Part shown: positions 52,506 to 61,983 of the stretch, in pieces | Position numbering within the stretch: position 1 is the first letter of the stretch | Layout: each line of letters begins with the position of its first letter | Source of the DNA: Bacillus sp. SA1-12 | Lineage (GTDB): Bacteria; Bacillota; Bacilli; Bacillales; Bacillaceae | NCBI RefSeq assembly: GCF_000981385.1 | Contig: NZ_LATZ01000120.1 | Location: 310,001 to 374,000 of the forward strand | Direction of reading: 5' to 3' | Length of the DNA: 64,000 bases | Position numbers and translations under genes: made by a program | Notes under the pieces: generated by a model | Databases searched by the model: none | Seen by the model: only the letters and a program-made list of their open reading frames with translations | Told to the model about the DNA's origin: nothing

Positions 52506-53555
52506 TTAAGTCACTTCCAAGGTTCTCTTTTCAATATGACTTTGTTTTGCCATTTCGATCAATAAGATCGCTAATCGAGCTTGTTCTGGCTTAACAGCTA
52601 GATCTTCTCGCCCCATAATATGTTCATAAATATTTTGGTAGTATGAATCGTAAGATCCTGGAAGAGTTTCAATACGCCCTTCAATATGAAGTTTGTTAAA
52701 GTCAGTATTCAATGTCCCCCACCATTCCTTTGTTTCTCTCCCCCAATCTGGAGAGCGAGGAGCTAATCCTTGTTTTAATGCCTCCTCCTGCGGATCGATT
52801 CCATATTTAATAAAAGATCCGCTTGTTCCGTGAATTGTATACCTTGGACCTGGTTCTTTGGCAACCAAGGAAGATTTCAATCTAACATTTAATTCATTTG
52901 TATAACCTAACGTAACATCGAAATAATCATCTGCTTGAGTATTTGGCCGCAACCTGCGAAGATTGGCATGAATTGTTTTCGGTTTGCCAAAAAGACATAG
53001 GGCTTGATCAAGTAAATGGACACCCAAATCGTAAAGCTGGCCTGATCCGGCTGAACTGCTATCCCGCCAGTTTGTGCTTGCTATTGGGCTGAATCGGTCC
53101 CAGCGAAATTCCACTTCAATAATCCTTCCTAACAATTTTTCTTTCAGAATGTTTTGGATGGTCAGGAAATCTCCATCCCATCTCCGGTTATGGAATATAC
53201 TAAGCATCCTATTCATTTTTTTCGCTAATGAAATTAGCATATCCGCTTCAGCAGTAGTTATCGTAAAAGGCTTCTCAACAACCACGTGCTTTCCTGCCAA
53301 CAAAGCCTCCCGAACAAATGAGAAATGGTCAGTACTTGGGGTTGTAATGATGATAAGGTCTATCTCACTATCTTCGTATAAGTTGTCAACTTCATTAACA
53401 AATTCCACATAAGGATAACGTTCCTTATCACTCTTTCCGCTCCGGCTAACGATTTTCTGTAATTTTAAATTAGGGATCGTCGTAAGAACTGGAGCGTGAA
53501 ATGTGCGAGCTGCAAAACCAAAGCCAATTATACCTACACGGACTATTTCGTTCAT
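52506..53555 (-). CDS. Gfo/Idh/MocA-family oxidoreductase
   Basis: A 349-residue NAD(P)-dependent sugar oxidoreductase. The Rossmann loop is GIIGFGFAAR (residues 8-17), the catalytic lysine is in VVEKPFT, and SGQLYDLGVHLLDQAL carries the C-terminal substrate motif. The YvaA/scyllo-inositol dehydrogenase type is the closest in style. I start at the ATG at 53555, preceded by AAAGGA; the GTG at 53573 is further upstream. Second of two oxidoreductases in this operon. Confidence 0.9.
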   Translation of the reverse strand: MNEIVRVGIIGFGFAARTFHAPVLTTIPNLKLQKIVSRSGKSDKERYPYVEFVNEVDNLYEDSEIDLIIITTPSTDHFSFVREALLAGKHVVVEKPFTITTAEADMLISLAKKMNRMLSIFHNRRWDGDFLTIQNILKEKLLGRIIEVEFRWDRFSPIASTNWRDSSSAGSGQLYDLGVHLLDQALCLFGKPKTIHANLRRLRPNTQADDYFDVTLGYTNELNVRLKSSLVAKEPGPRYTIHGTSGSFIKYGIDPQEEALKQGLAPRSPDWGRETKEWWGTLNTDFNKLHIEGRIETLPGSYDSYYQNIYEHIMGREDLAVKPEQARLAILLIEMAKQSHIEKRTLEVT

Positions 53556-53659
53556 GTCATTTTCCTTTCTCACATGCTTATTGCCGATACATCAATCTTT
53601 TAGTAAGTTCAGATAAGACGATGTATCGGCTTCTTTTATTCTATAAAGATAGGTATTTA

Positions 53660-54529
53660 TTATTTAAAGACCTTTCTTAAATGTTCATTTGCCTTTTCGA
53701 TCCCTTTTTGTTCAGCTTCGATCGAGCCCCAATAACAGTGATCTTCTAATTCAATACTAATTGCACCTTGATAACCGAGTCGGTCTAAACGAACAGCAAC
53801 CTTTCCCCAGTCTACCTCACCGCGTCCAGGAATCGTATAACGCCATGACCCCTCTGAAAATCCATATTTTTCACCGAAAGTAGCCTGAATGACCCCGCAT
53901 TCATAAAGCTCATCCTTTAGAATTTCAGTATCCTTTCCGTGACAATGATTAATTCTATCGCCGAATTCAGTTAATACTCTGACATAATCAATTCCCAAAC
54001 GGACAAGATGAGAGGGATCGTAGGTCATCCCGAAGTGTTTCGATGGAATTGCTTCGAACATAGCTCTCAACATTTCAGGTGTACAACCTAGTGTTGGATA
54101 ATGAGGCGCCGGACCCGGCCAGCCTTCAATGGCGATATAGATCCCCATTTGTTCTGCATGCCTGACAATTTCGGGAAATGTATCTTTCCATATCGCAAAT
54201 CCTTCCTTGCGTGGCAGTGTATGATCCTCAGGAACCAGACACATGAATAATACACGGCCTCCCAATTCTGCAATGTCTTTCATCTGCTTTTTCAGTTCTT
54301 CTGCAGCATTTAAACGTCTGTTTTCATCCTTGCTTAATAGACTTGCCCCATTCCTTGCATCGACAGAACCGATTTCTAAGCCGGCTTTTTGACAGGCTTC
54401 TTTTGTTTCTTGTGTTAAGCGCGGAACATCAAGAGTATCCAATCCAATCTGTGCAGCCCATGCTGCCGTACTTTCGATTCCTTCTGCTCCAATTTTAGGT
54501 GGTATGCGCATCCCGATTTTAAAATTCAA
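53660..54529 (-). CDS. TIM-barrel sugar phosphate isomerase/epimerase
   Basis: A 289-residue xylose isomerase-like barrel. Likely metal ligands and catalytic residues are E135 in IAIEGWPG, D171 and H174 in TYDPSHLV, H197 in NHCHGKD and E260 in SIELED. It lies 34 bases after an oxidoreductase gene. The pairing of oxidoreductase and barrel isomerase is repeated twice in this operon, which suggests stepwise oxidation and rearrangement or cleavage of a glycoside (inference). Confidence 0.87.
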   Translation of the reverse strand: MNFKIGMRIPPKIGAEGIESTAAWAAQIGLDTLDVPRLTQETKEACQKAGLEIGSVDARNGASLLSKDENRRLNAAEELKKQMKDIAELGGRVLFMCLVPEDHTLPRKEGFAIWKDTFPEIVRHAEQMGIYIAIEGWPGPAPHYPTLGCTPEMLRAMFEAIPSKHFGMTYDPSHLVRLGIDYVRVLTEFGDRINHCHGKDTEILKDELYECGVIQATFGEKYGFSEGSWRYTIPGRGEVDWGKVAVRLDRLGYQGAISIELEDHCYWGSIEAEQKGIEKANEHLRKVFK

Positions 54530-54563
54530 CGTTAACTTTCCTCCTTTTAACCTATTTCAAATC

Positions 54564-55532
54564 TTAGTACGGTTTATAGCCTGCTGCTTCATAAACCATT
54601 TCTGAAAACTTGACAACTTTTAATGCGAATTCTCCTGGAACTTTTACTTCGTGGCGGCCTAGAATGGCGTCGATAAAGCTTTTATCTTGATTAGTCGTCT
54701 GTTCTGGTAATACGGGAACAATTGGCTCCTGACCCGTCCTATGGAGTGTAATCTTGCCATTATCATAAAAAATGCCGCCTCTTTCCCCGCAGAATACATA
54801 GGTTTCATGCCAAGAAGGTGCACGTCCAACCAAGTTAAGTCCTGCCACAGCCCCTTCTTCGAAACGGATAGAGGTGAACGTATCGATTTCAACTGGTGAA
54901 CCCTGGTTCGATAACTGCGAATAAACTTCTGTTGGTGTTAAATCTGTTGTCCATAGCAGTACATCGATGATATGACTTCCTGAGTCCATCAAAAATCCTC
55001 CGCCTGATAAATTCGGAACTTGTCGCCAAGAAATCGTCTGATCCTGACCTCTCCACCATTGTTGGTATAAAGAAGCTGTAATCGAAGTAAGTTTTCCGAT
55101 TTCTCCATTTGCAATTGTCTCACGAATATAAATGAATTCAGGTTGGAAGTGACGCTGATAAGAAACTTGCATAATCTTGCCTGATTGTTCGGCAGTTTCA
55201 ATTAATTGCTTTGCCTCTATTGATGAACAGGTCATCGGCTTCTCGATTAACACGTGAAGTCCTGCGTTCAAGACATCTGTTGCCTGTTGAAAATGCAATG
55301 TATGTGGAGAGCAGATAACTATTGCATCGAGATTCGCTTGTTTTAGCATGTCATGGTACTCAGAAAATTGTTGGATATTTTGTAGGCCGTATTTCGTCAT
55401 AAATCGTTCCCTAGCTTCAGCACTTACATCTGTAATCGCCATTATTTCAACTTCTTCCAGTTCTAATAATTGCCCGGCATGAAGGTGGGCAATTCCCCCA
55501 GTACCGATAAAGCCTACTCGAATTTTACTCAT
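54564..55532 (-). CDS. Gfo/Idh/MocA-family oxidoreductase
   Basis: A 322-residue member with Rossmann loop GFIGTGGIAHLH at the N-terminus, catalytic LIEKPMT, and GGGFLMDSGSHIIDVLLW as substrate motif. I start at the ATG at 55532 behind GGGAGAG; the upstream in-frame TTG is less likely. It follows the binding-protein gene by 36 bases in the second glycan operon. Substrate unknown; oxidation of a hexosyl C3 hydroxyl is one option for this family. Confidence 0.9.
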   Translation of the reverse strand: MSKIRVGFIGTGGIAHLHAGQLLELEEVEIMAITDVSAEARERFMTKYGLQNIQQFSEYHDMLKQANLDAIVICSPHTLHFQQATDVLNAGLHVLIEKPMTCSSIEAKQLIETAEQSGKIMQVSYQRHFQPEFIYIRETIANGEIGKLTSITASLYQQWWRGQDQTISWRQVPNLSGGGFLMDSGSHIIDVLLWTTDLTPTEVYSQLSNQGSPVEIDTFTSIRFEEGAVAGLNLVGRAPSWHETYVFCGERGGIFYDNGKITLHRTGQEPIVPVLPEQTTNQDKSFIDAILGRHEVKVPGEFALKVVKFSEMVYEAAGYKPY

Positions 55533-55568
55533 ATACAATTCTCTCCCTCTTTAAATTTTGTCATCTAT

Positions 55569-57173
55569 TTATCCATTCTGCTGATGACGTTCATATGCTT
55601 TTTTGTAGATATCAATCAGTTTGTCTAAATCCATTTCTTCAATGGTTTTTACATATTTATTCCATTCGGACAATGGAGATTCACCAGTAATGAATTTCGC
55701 CCTCATTTGAGTAACGTACGTATTTAAATCCCTTTCAATCCGGGCGATCGTTTTTAATTCATCATCTTTAAAATAAACGCTTGGATAAACTGGAGTTTCA
55801 TAAGGAATCAATTTTTCCTTATCTTCCTCACGCACCCATAGACCAAATTTGTCATTACCCCATTTCCAGCCTAATTGATCTTGTGCAAATCTTCGGATCG
55901 GTACACCTATTCCCCAGTCTGGAGATATGGAAGAGCGAAAATCCTCTGGACTGTCAAAGCCTGCTGGTGCGTCTTTTATTAACCTTTCTTGCTTAGAATT
56001 TGCATCTTTCCATTCCCAGTAGGTACCTTCTATCCCATTATGAAGAAGATCAGCTCCTTCTATTGAATAAGAATAATCAACCCATCTGATCGAAGCCTCC
56101 GGATGATTATTTTCTTTAGTAATGGCGAATGTTCCATGGCCAATTCCAGTGGATTCAGGTACAATTGGCTGATCAATAAATTCGCTAGTCAATGGGTGAA
56201 ACACCGGATTGTCTGTACGGTCGGTGGATCCTCCCAGTACAAACGCAGGATGAGCATCTGCAAAAACCCCTATTAAATTTTCATGTCCTTTTGCCTTTTT
56301 TTGCGGATTTGTTTGTGAAAATGATTCATGATCAAATAAATCTTCTTCCCAGAGTTTATTCATGTATTCTAAATAAGCTTTATATTCTTCCTGAACTGGA
56401 CTAAATACAACTTCACCTTCTTTGAGTGATATTCCGCTGCCTGTTAGACCAAATGCTGCAAGAATATATGAGTCAAATTCACCGACACCTCCATGGTTGC
56501 TTAAAGGCAGTTCATCTGCTTTTCCATTTTGATTTGGATCTTCTGTTTTAAAACGTTTAAGCAGGTTATAGAATTCTTCAGTTGTTTTCGGTAATTCTGT
56601 CACACCAAGATTTTTTAGCCATTCACCGTTGTACCACATATGCCAATAGGAAGGTTGATCGTCAACAGAAGGTAAAGCATAGATGTGACCATCAGGTGCG
56701 GTAATTGCCTTTTTAACTTCAGGTCTTTCTTCGAGCATTTTTTTAATATTGGGAGCGTACTTGTCAATCAAATCTTCAAGTGGAATAAAAATTCCATTGC
56801 CGCCGTATTTTATCTGTTCTTGGTGATTAATATCAGATGCGTAGAAGATATCAGGCAGATCGCCGCTTGCTAATAATAATTGCTTTTTTGTAGGAAAGTC
56901 ATCGCGTGGTGGTGTTTCATATTTAAATTGAATATTGGTAAGCTTCTCCATTTCCTTGAAATACTCTCGATCCTTCCATTCTCCTTTTCCAACATGAGGG
57001 CCAACCATTGTTAAGGTGATCTTTTCATCAACGATCGGAAAACCACTTTCATTTATACTGGTGTTTGTCTCATTTTTGTTGGTTTGTTCGCTCACCTCAT
57101 TGGATTTACAACCTAACAATACACTGGACATTAACAATGTTGTCATCAAGAATATGGGTATCTTTTTTATCAT
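55569..57173 (-). CDS. Extracellular solute-binding lipoprotein (LplA type)
   Basis: A 534-residue sugar-binding lipoprotein with lipobox LLGC, Cys22 lipidated. DLPDIFYASDI and the PDGHIYALPSVDD segment are typical of the large LplA/YtcQ-type binding proteins that serve LplB/LplC permeases. It is the third gene of the operon, after both permeases. It would bind an oligosaccharide outside the cell; the nearby hydrolase genes suggest a plant or yeast glycan fragment. Confidence 0.93.
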   Translation of the reverse strand: MIKKIPIFLMTTLLMSSVLLGCKSNEVSEQTNKNETNTSINESGFPIVDEKITLTMVGPHVGKGEWKDREYFKEMEKLTNIQFKYETPPRDDFPTKKQLLLASGDLPDIFYASDINHQEQIKYGGNGIFIPLEDLIDKYAPNIKKMLEERPEVKKAITAPDGHIYALPSVDDQPSYWHMWYNGEWLKNLGVTELPKTTEEFYNLLKRFKTEDPNQNGKADELPLSNHGGVGEFDSYILAAFGLTGSGISLKEGEVVFSPVQEEYKAYLEYMNKLWEEDLFDHESFSQTNPQKKAKGHENLIGVFADAHPAFVLGGSTDRTDNPVFHPLTSEFIDQPIVPESTGIGHGTFAITKENNHPEASIRWVDYSYSIEGADLLHNGIEGTYWEWKDANSKQERLIKDAPAGFDSPEDFRSSISPDWGIGVPIRRFAQDQLGWKWGNDKFGLWVREEDKEKLIPYETPVYPSVYFKDDELKTIARIERDLNTYVTQMRAKFITGESPLSEWNKYVKTIEEMDLDKLIDIYKKAYERHQQNG

Positions 57174-57303
57174 GTAAAAATCTCCCTTCTCATGCCATTG
57201 AAAAAGAATTTATTGAAATCCTGGGTACTACTTTCCTATAACCAAACCTTATTATTACCCCCTCCTTTCATGGACTTAACAGACCTCGTCATAGAGTTCC
57301 AAC

Positions 57304-58212
57304 TTAGCCTTTGATCGAACCAATCATGACACCTTTGACAAAATATCTTTGCAAGAATGGGTATGCGATAAGCATTGGTAAAGTTGAAACAATAATGACG
57401 GCATATTTTAAGACCGCAGATAGGTCTGCTTTTTGATTCATCACCTCTGCATTAGCAATAGCCATAGCAGGGTCCATTGTCTCGGTGGATATTTCTTGGA
57501 GGACGAGAATTTTTCTTAGTACCATTTGCAATGGATACTTCGCTTCATCATTTAGGTAAATTAAAGCACTGAAATATTCATTCCAATGCCCTACACTGTA
57601 AAAGAGAGCCATGACGGCGACAATAGGCATAGATATTGGAAGAACAATTTTAAAAAACAGTTTTGTATTTGTGCAACCATCAATACTTGCTGCATCTTCT
57701 AATTCTTTCGGAATCGTTACTTGAAAAAATGTTCGACATAAAATGATATTCCAAATTGAAGCTGCATTGGGAATGACGAGTGCCCAAACGGTATTAATCA
57801 TCCCTAAATTTTTAACTAGTAAATAAGAAGGAATCAGACCGCCGCTGAAAAACATCGTAAAAACAAACATCATCATAAAAAATTTGCGTCCGACTAATTT
57901 TTTTCTGGATAAAGCATAAGCTGCTGGCAATGTGACAAATAAGTTTATTGATACACCTAATAAAGTATAAAAAATCGTATTTCGATAACCGATCCATATT
58001 TCATCATATTGAAAAAGCAATTCATACCCTATAAAGGTAATGCCCTTAGGCAAAAGCCACATTTTTCCTTGATTGACCAATGTCGGATCACTTATTGAAG
58101 CGCTTACAATATAGATGAGCGGATATAAGATCAACACCAAAATGACAAAAAGAAAGCAATGCACAAAAAATTTAAAAACTAGATCAGATCGACTTTCTCT
58201 AATTGCGGTCAT
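57304..58212 (-). CDS. Carbohydrate ABC permease (LplC type)
   Basis: A 302-residue permease with six predicted helices and the EAA loop EDAASIDGCTNTKLFFKIVLP. The first helix is preceded by a basic cytoplasmic tail, and the C-terminal LQRYFVKGVMIGSIKG is characteristic of this subfamily. It lies 18 bases after the LplB-type gene. As in the first operon, no ATPase is encoded, so a shared ATPase such as MsmX is the likely partner. Confidence 0.94.
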   Translation of the reverse strand: MTAIRESRSDLVFKFFVHCFLFVILVLILYPLIYIVSASISDPTLVNQGKMWLLPKGITFIGYELLFQYDEIWIGYRNTIFYTLLGVSINLFVTLPAAYALSRKKLVGRKFFMMMFVFTMFFSGGLIPSYLLVKNLGMINTVWALVIPNAASIWNIILCRTFFQVTIPKELEDAASIDGCTNTKLFFKIVLPISMPIVAVMALFYSVGHWNEYFSALIYLNDEAKYPLQMVLRKILVLQEISTETMDPAMAIANAEVMNQKADLSAVLKYAVIIVSTLPMLIAYPFLQRYFVKGVMIGSIKG

Positions 58213-58230
58213 TTTTACTCTCCTTTCTGC

Positions 58231-59220
58231 CTACCATAGACTTGTCTCACTTCTCTTTCTAGCAATCTGGTTAACAATTACAAGAATAGTGGCATTAATA
58301 ACGGCATCAAACAAACCAACTGCAGTAGAGTAACTATACTGGGCATCTAAAATACCAGTTCGATAGACAAAGGTTGCAATAACATCTGAGGACTCCATAT
58401 TTAAATCATTTTGCATAAGCAAAATCTTTTGGAACCCGACCGACAGTAAACTCCCCATATCTAAGATAAACAAAATAATAATGGTTGGAAGCAATGCAGG
58501 AATGTTAATATGCCAAATCCGTTGTAATCTTGAAGCGCCATCCACCTTTGCAGATTCATGAAGCTGCGGGTCAACTCCAGATAAAGCAGCAATATAGATA
58601 ATGGCTCCCCATCCCATTCCTTGCCATACACCTGATAACACAAAAACGGTCTTAAACCAACCCGGATCTTGCATAAAATCGATCGGTTTCATTCCAATTA
58701 AACCCAGAATGTGATTAATCAAGCCAGTTTGAGGTGAAAGAAATGCGATAATCATTCCGACCATAACAACGAGTGAAATAAAATGCGGTGCATATGTAAT
58801 GGTTTGCAGTCCCCGTTTATACATGCCATCTTTAACTTCGTTAAAAGCCAATGCTAAAATAATCGGCATCGGAAACCCTACAACAAGCGAATAAAGACTG
58901 ATTCCAATCGTATTCTTTATCAAGTCCCAAAAATAGTAAGAGCTAAAAAAATCTTCAAACCACATAAATCCAACCCATGGACTATCCCAAATCCCTAATG
59001 CTGGATTAAAGTCTTTAAAAGCGATAAGAACACCATATAAAGGAACATAATGAAAGATTAAAAAATATAGAAAAGCTGGTAAAAGAAACACATATAATTC
59101 CCAACTTTTGGCGATATCTTTTAATGTTTTCTTTCTGTTTTCTGATTTCAATTCTTTCTTACTTTTAGTTGGTAAAGGCTGAACCTTATTAGATGTTGAT
59201 GGATTCAATTCTGCTGCCAT
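58231..59220 (-). CDS. Carbohydrate ABC permease (LplB type)
   Basis: A 329-residue permease with a Lys-rich N-terminal tail, six predicted helices (FLLPAFLYFLIFHYVPLYGV is the first) and the EAA loop ESAKVDGASRLQRIWHINIP. I start at the ATG at 59220 behind GGAGGGGAGGGG; the frame stays open to 59259. It is the first gene of the second glycan operon, downstream of a promoter and cre site at 59379-59432. Confidence 0.94.
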   Translation of the reverse strand: MAAELNPSTSNKVQPLPTKSKKELKSENRKKTLKDIAKSWELYVFLLPAFLYFLIFHYVPLYGVLIAFKDFNPALGIWDSPWVGFMWFEDFFSSYYFWDLIKNTIGISLYSLVVGFPMPIILALAFNEVKDGMYKRGLQTITYAPHFISLVVMVGMIIAFLSPQTGLINHILGLIGMKPIDFMQDPGWFKTVFVLSGVWQGMGWGAIIYIAALSGVDPQLHESAKVDGASRLQRIWHINIPALLPTIIILFILDMGSLLSVGFQKILLMQNDLNMESSDVIATFVYRTGILDAQYSYSTAVGLFDAVINATILVIVNQIARKRSETSLW

Positions 59221-59378
59221 AAAAACCCCTCCCCTCCAATACCTCAAAAAGATTTTCATCTACATATCATCCCTGCCTTGCTAATACTTTCCTACTTAGC
59301 AGATTCATTGAAAGTGTTCATTTAAATATTAATTTGTTCCATAACCCCTCCCATCAAATCTATCATTCGTAAAAAAAA

Positions 59379-59393
59379 TGTTAGCGTTTTCAT
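59379..59393 (-). promoter_or_regulatory. CcpA cre site at the start of the second glycan operon
   Basis: ATGAAAACGCTAACA on the minus strand fits the cre consensus at every defined position. It lies just downstream of the -10 box at 59404-59409, at about +4 to +18, a position where CcpA blocks initiation or elongation. Confidence 0.8.
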
Positions 59394-59403
59394 TATAAAG
59401 TAT

Positions 59404-59432
59404 ATAATAACTAATATAAAAATATGTGTCAA
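59404..59432 (-). promoter_or_regulatory. Sigma-A promoter of the second glycan operon
   Basis: TTGACA (59432-59427), 17-base spacer, TATTAT (59409-59404) on the minus strand. The first gene is the LplB-type permease at 59220. The rest of the 59221-59643 spacer is AT-rich and holds only this promoter, the cre site and the hairpin at 59566. Confidence 0.8.
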
Positions 59433-59565
59433 TATAGGTTTATATAAAAATATTTAACTAATATCATGAATAGTAATATATAAATATTAAAACGTCCGCC
59501 TTTACTTATATTATTTAACTATTTGCCAGTTGAACTAATTTTAGCAACTTAAGCCATAATGAAGA

Positions 59566-59588
59566 GGGTATACGAATCTCGCATACCC
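59566..59588. terminator. Hairpin between the GH76 gene and the second glycan operon
   Basis: GGGTATACGA and TCGCATACCC form a 10-base stem with one mismatch. The plus strand continues with TTTTGATT. On the minus strand it lies about 55 bases after the GH76 stop codon and probably insulates that gene from the operon promoter. Confidence 0.6.
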
Positions 59589-59643
59589 TTTTGATTGGTT
59601 ATAAATAAATTCTTTCTTTTGGATTATAAAAACCCTCAGACTA

Positions 59644-60798
59644 TCATTTCTTGTCAATGTTCAAGATCGATTCTTCAGTAGCAAGATTGGCGTAAATCTC
59701 AACCATTGCCGACTGTTCTAATAGTGAGACCGACCTGTTAGGGTCTAACTGGAATAAGCCGGTTTCAGGATCACGAACGGTTTGCCACATTTCATCGGCA
59801 TAAGCTTGCATAAATTTACGATAGGTCTGATTATGGTTTACGGATTCTAACAGCTGAAGATTCTTAAAGAATATGGCATTAAAGTATGGCGGATCAGAAT
59901 ATAGACGGGAACCGCCATAATATTCGAGCGCCTTATCTGCGATATCTTCGGCACGCTCCAAATACGTTAGGTCTCCAGTAGCCTTATAAAATAACACGCT
60001 TGCTCCTAGCATGACCCCTTGATTATAGGTCCATTGCCTTTTGTTAATCGTTCCTTCAAGATCAATATGATCCCAGTAAAGCCCATTAGGCGCCAGCATA
60101 CAGCTGTTTACCCAATCATACATTTTTTTAGACCAATCCAAATAATACTGATCCCCCGTGATTTCATATAACAACAGCCCTACTTCAGCTGCCGGGGCAT
60201 TCGAAATTGTATTTCGGTCATTACTCCATGGAGCCTGTGTCCAGAAAACACCGCCTGCACAAGGGTGGGAAGAATCGTTATCCCAGCCATAAACAGCCAG
60301 ATCGAAAAGTTGTTTTGCTCTGTTTAATGCTGCTTCATCACCTGTTGTATTATATATTTTGATAAAATTGAGCGCAAGCCAATGATTGTCATCATAAAAC
60401 TTATCTCCGCCGTTGCCGAAAGGAGGACGGACATATGAATCATATCCTGGCGGGTCTGTTTCATTGTTCCAGTACAATTCAACCCCTTGCAAGCGATCCT
60501 GTACATCATCCTTGTAGCTCTCCCCTATCTTGTTAAGCTGGGACATATCAATTGTTGCTGCCATTGCACGTGAGAATGGCCATACATAAGAATATGGATT
60601 ACCGCCATTATGCGGATATTCCTCATGATAAAGCTTGGTGTCAGCCTGATAGAAGTATTTCTGCAGAGCCTGATAAGAATCAATGGCACGATCCATATTT
60701 TTCTGTTTGTGGGGTGCAGCTTCAGCGTTTAGACCAGGAAATGCAATGGAAACTAACAAGAGTGAAAGGACGGTTAATAGAAACAATGGTTTAGGCAT
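59644..60798 (-). CDS. Secreted GH76 endo-alpha-1,6-mannanase
   Basis: A 384-residue family 76 glycoside hydrolase. The signal peptide (hydrophobic core LFLLTVLSLLLVSIAF, cleavage near AEA-AP) has no lipobox, so the protein is released. The catalytic pair of aspartates is in KFYDDNHWLALNF, and GVFWTQAPWSNDRNTISNAPA is also family-typical. GH76 enzymes cut the alpha-1,6-mannan backbone of yeast and mycobacterial mannans. Ribosome site GGAGGAG. With the importers and the intracellular GH38 it makes a plausible mannan pathway. Upstream (60799-60974) a TTGACA occurs but no good -10 box. Confidence 0.92.
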   Translation of the reverse strand: MPKPLFLLTVLSLLLVSIAFPGLNAEAAPHKQKNMDRAIDSYQALQKYFYQADTKLYHEEYPHNGGNPYSYVWPFSRAMAATIDMSQLNKIGESYKDDVQDRLQGVELYWNNETDPPGYDSYVRPPFGNGGDKFYDDNHWLALNFIKIYNTTGDEAALNRAKQLFDLAVYGWDNDSSHPCAGGVFWTQAPWSNDRNTISNAPAAEVGLLLYEITGDQYYLDWSKKMYDWVNSCMLAPNGLYWDHIDLEGTINKRQWTYNQGVMLGASVLFYKATGDLTYLERAEDIADKALEYYGGSRLYSDPPYFNAIFFKNLQLLESVNHNQTYRKFMQAYADEMWQTVRDPETGLFQLDPNRSVSLLEQSAMVEIYANLATEESILNIDKK

Positions 60799-60974
60799 TT
60801 AATCTCCTCCTCAACGAATAAACTCGAGTCTCAGTTACAAACTGTATCTAATTTTAAAGGTATAGAAGTCTCTAAAGTTATGATTCTCCTACAAATAACG
60901 ATCCCGCCAGCATGATGCTGTCAATTGGAATTTCTTTATGTAGTAGCTCATGATAAGATTACTATTGAATATTA

Positions 60975-61632
60975 TTAATCAAATTCGGTCAACAGTGCGT
61001 AACATTCAATCATTGGCGCTTGATCTAACAGCCATTTAAGGTTATCTGTCACACCTGTTTTTCCTGTCCAATCCTTGCTAAAATAGACCATTCTCATCCC
61101 TTGCATGTTCCCATACATAATGGACATTAGCTCTGATTACATTAATAAATTTGCGATCCCGAGTTGGGTCTTCTTTATACAAAGCGGCAAATCCTTTGAA
61201 TAAAAACACGTTAAACCATGGAGATCTAGAAGGATTTTCTTTGCCCATGCAAGATACCTTTCGTCTTTCGATTCTTCAATAAGTTGAAGAGCTAAGACTG
61301 CTGCAGGGCCATTGGAGCAAGTGTTTTTATTGTTTCCCTTTCAGCATTCCAATATATACCACCTCCTTTATCTTCGGACCAACCACTTATTGCAAACTCG
61401 AACATCATTTTTGCTTTTTGCAAATTTCTCATTTCCCCTAATGTACATAGGCTTCAATGAAATCTATGCCTGACCATTCATGATCATCATAAAATTGCTG
61501 GTCCCCGCCATTTTTGCCTATGAATCATGCACTTAAAGGTTTTCACCTTTAAGAAAAAGGTATTTAACAAGGAACAGTCGGATTGGCCGCCATTAATTGA
61601 TTATTCATTTTTTCTGCTTGTGCGGGTTCCAT
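60975..61632 (-). pseudogene. Decayed second GH76 gene
   Basis: Translating the minus strand across frames gives recognisable GH76 pieces: NGGDQQFYDDHEWSGIDFIE (catalytic pair at 61488-61483), then GEMRNLQKAKMMFEFAISGW, GGGIYWNAERETIK, NGPAAVLALQLIEESKDERY, PWFNVFLFKGFAALYKEDPT, VHYVWEHARDENG and a C-terminal WLLDQAPMIECYALLTEFD ending at 60975. At least four frame changes or stops lie between them, and the span (658 bases) is shorter than an intact gene. A possible old start is the ATG at 61632 behind AGGAGAG. A 9-bp hairpin with a TTTC loop (about 61532-61553) lies inside it. Confidence 0.8.
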
Positions 61633-61703
61633 TCGATACTTTTCACTCTCCTAAAAGATTCCATTACAAAACTTTTGACAAACAAATTAAGTAAAGTAAT
61701 TAA

Positions 61704-61718
61704 TGCAGAAAGCGCTTG
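61704..61718 (-). promoter_or_regulatory. Imperfect cre site upstream of the decayed GH76 gene
   Basis: CAGAAAGCGCTTGCA (plus strand) keeps the GAAAGCG core but misses the cre consensus at two positions. It lies about 80 bases before the putative old start, as expected for a catabolite-repressed glycosidase gene. Confidence 0.45.
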
Positions 61719-61983
61719 CAATATAAGTGATATTAAATTGAATTATTAAAGGGATGAATTCTATTAACTTAACAGACGTCATCGCCAATTAGTTTCTTAG
61801 TGAAAAGAAAGTATAATGGAGTCGATGATAGGATTAACAGTACATAGCCACCATTCCCTTACCTCCTCCAATTTGAAAAGGAAAAGATGAATACAAAACA
61901 ATCTTAAGAACGCCAGGAGTTGGCAAGGGATAGTTTGAATGTTATGTGATCATCTAAAGCCAAACTTTTAATCTTCTATTATT

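Noticed and set aside
60799..60974. TTGACA upstream of the GH76 gene as promoter
   Set aside because: At 17-base spacing the -10 position reads TCGTTA, too poor to call.
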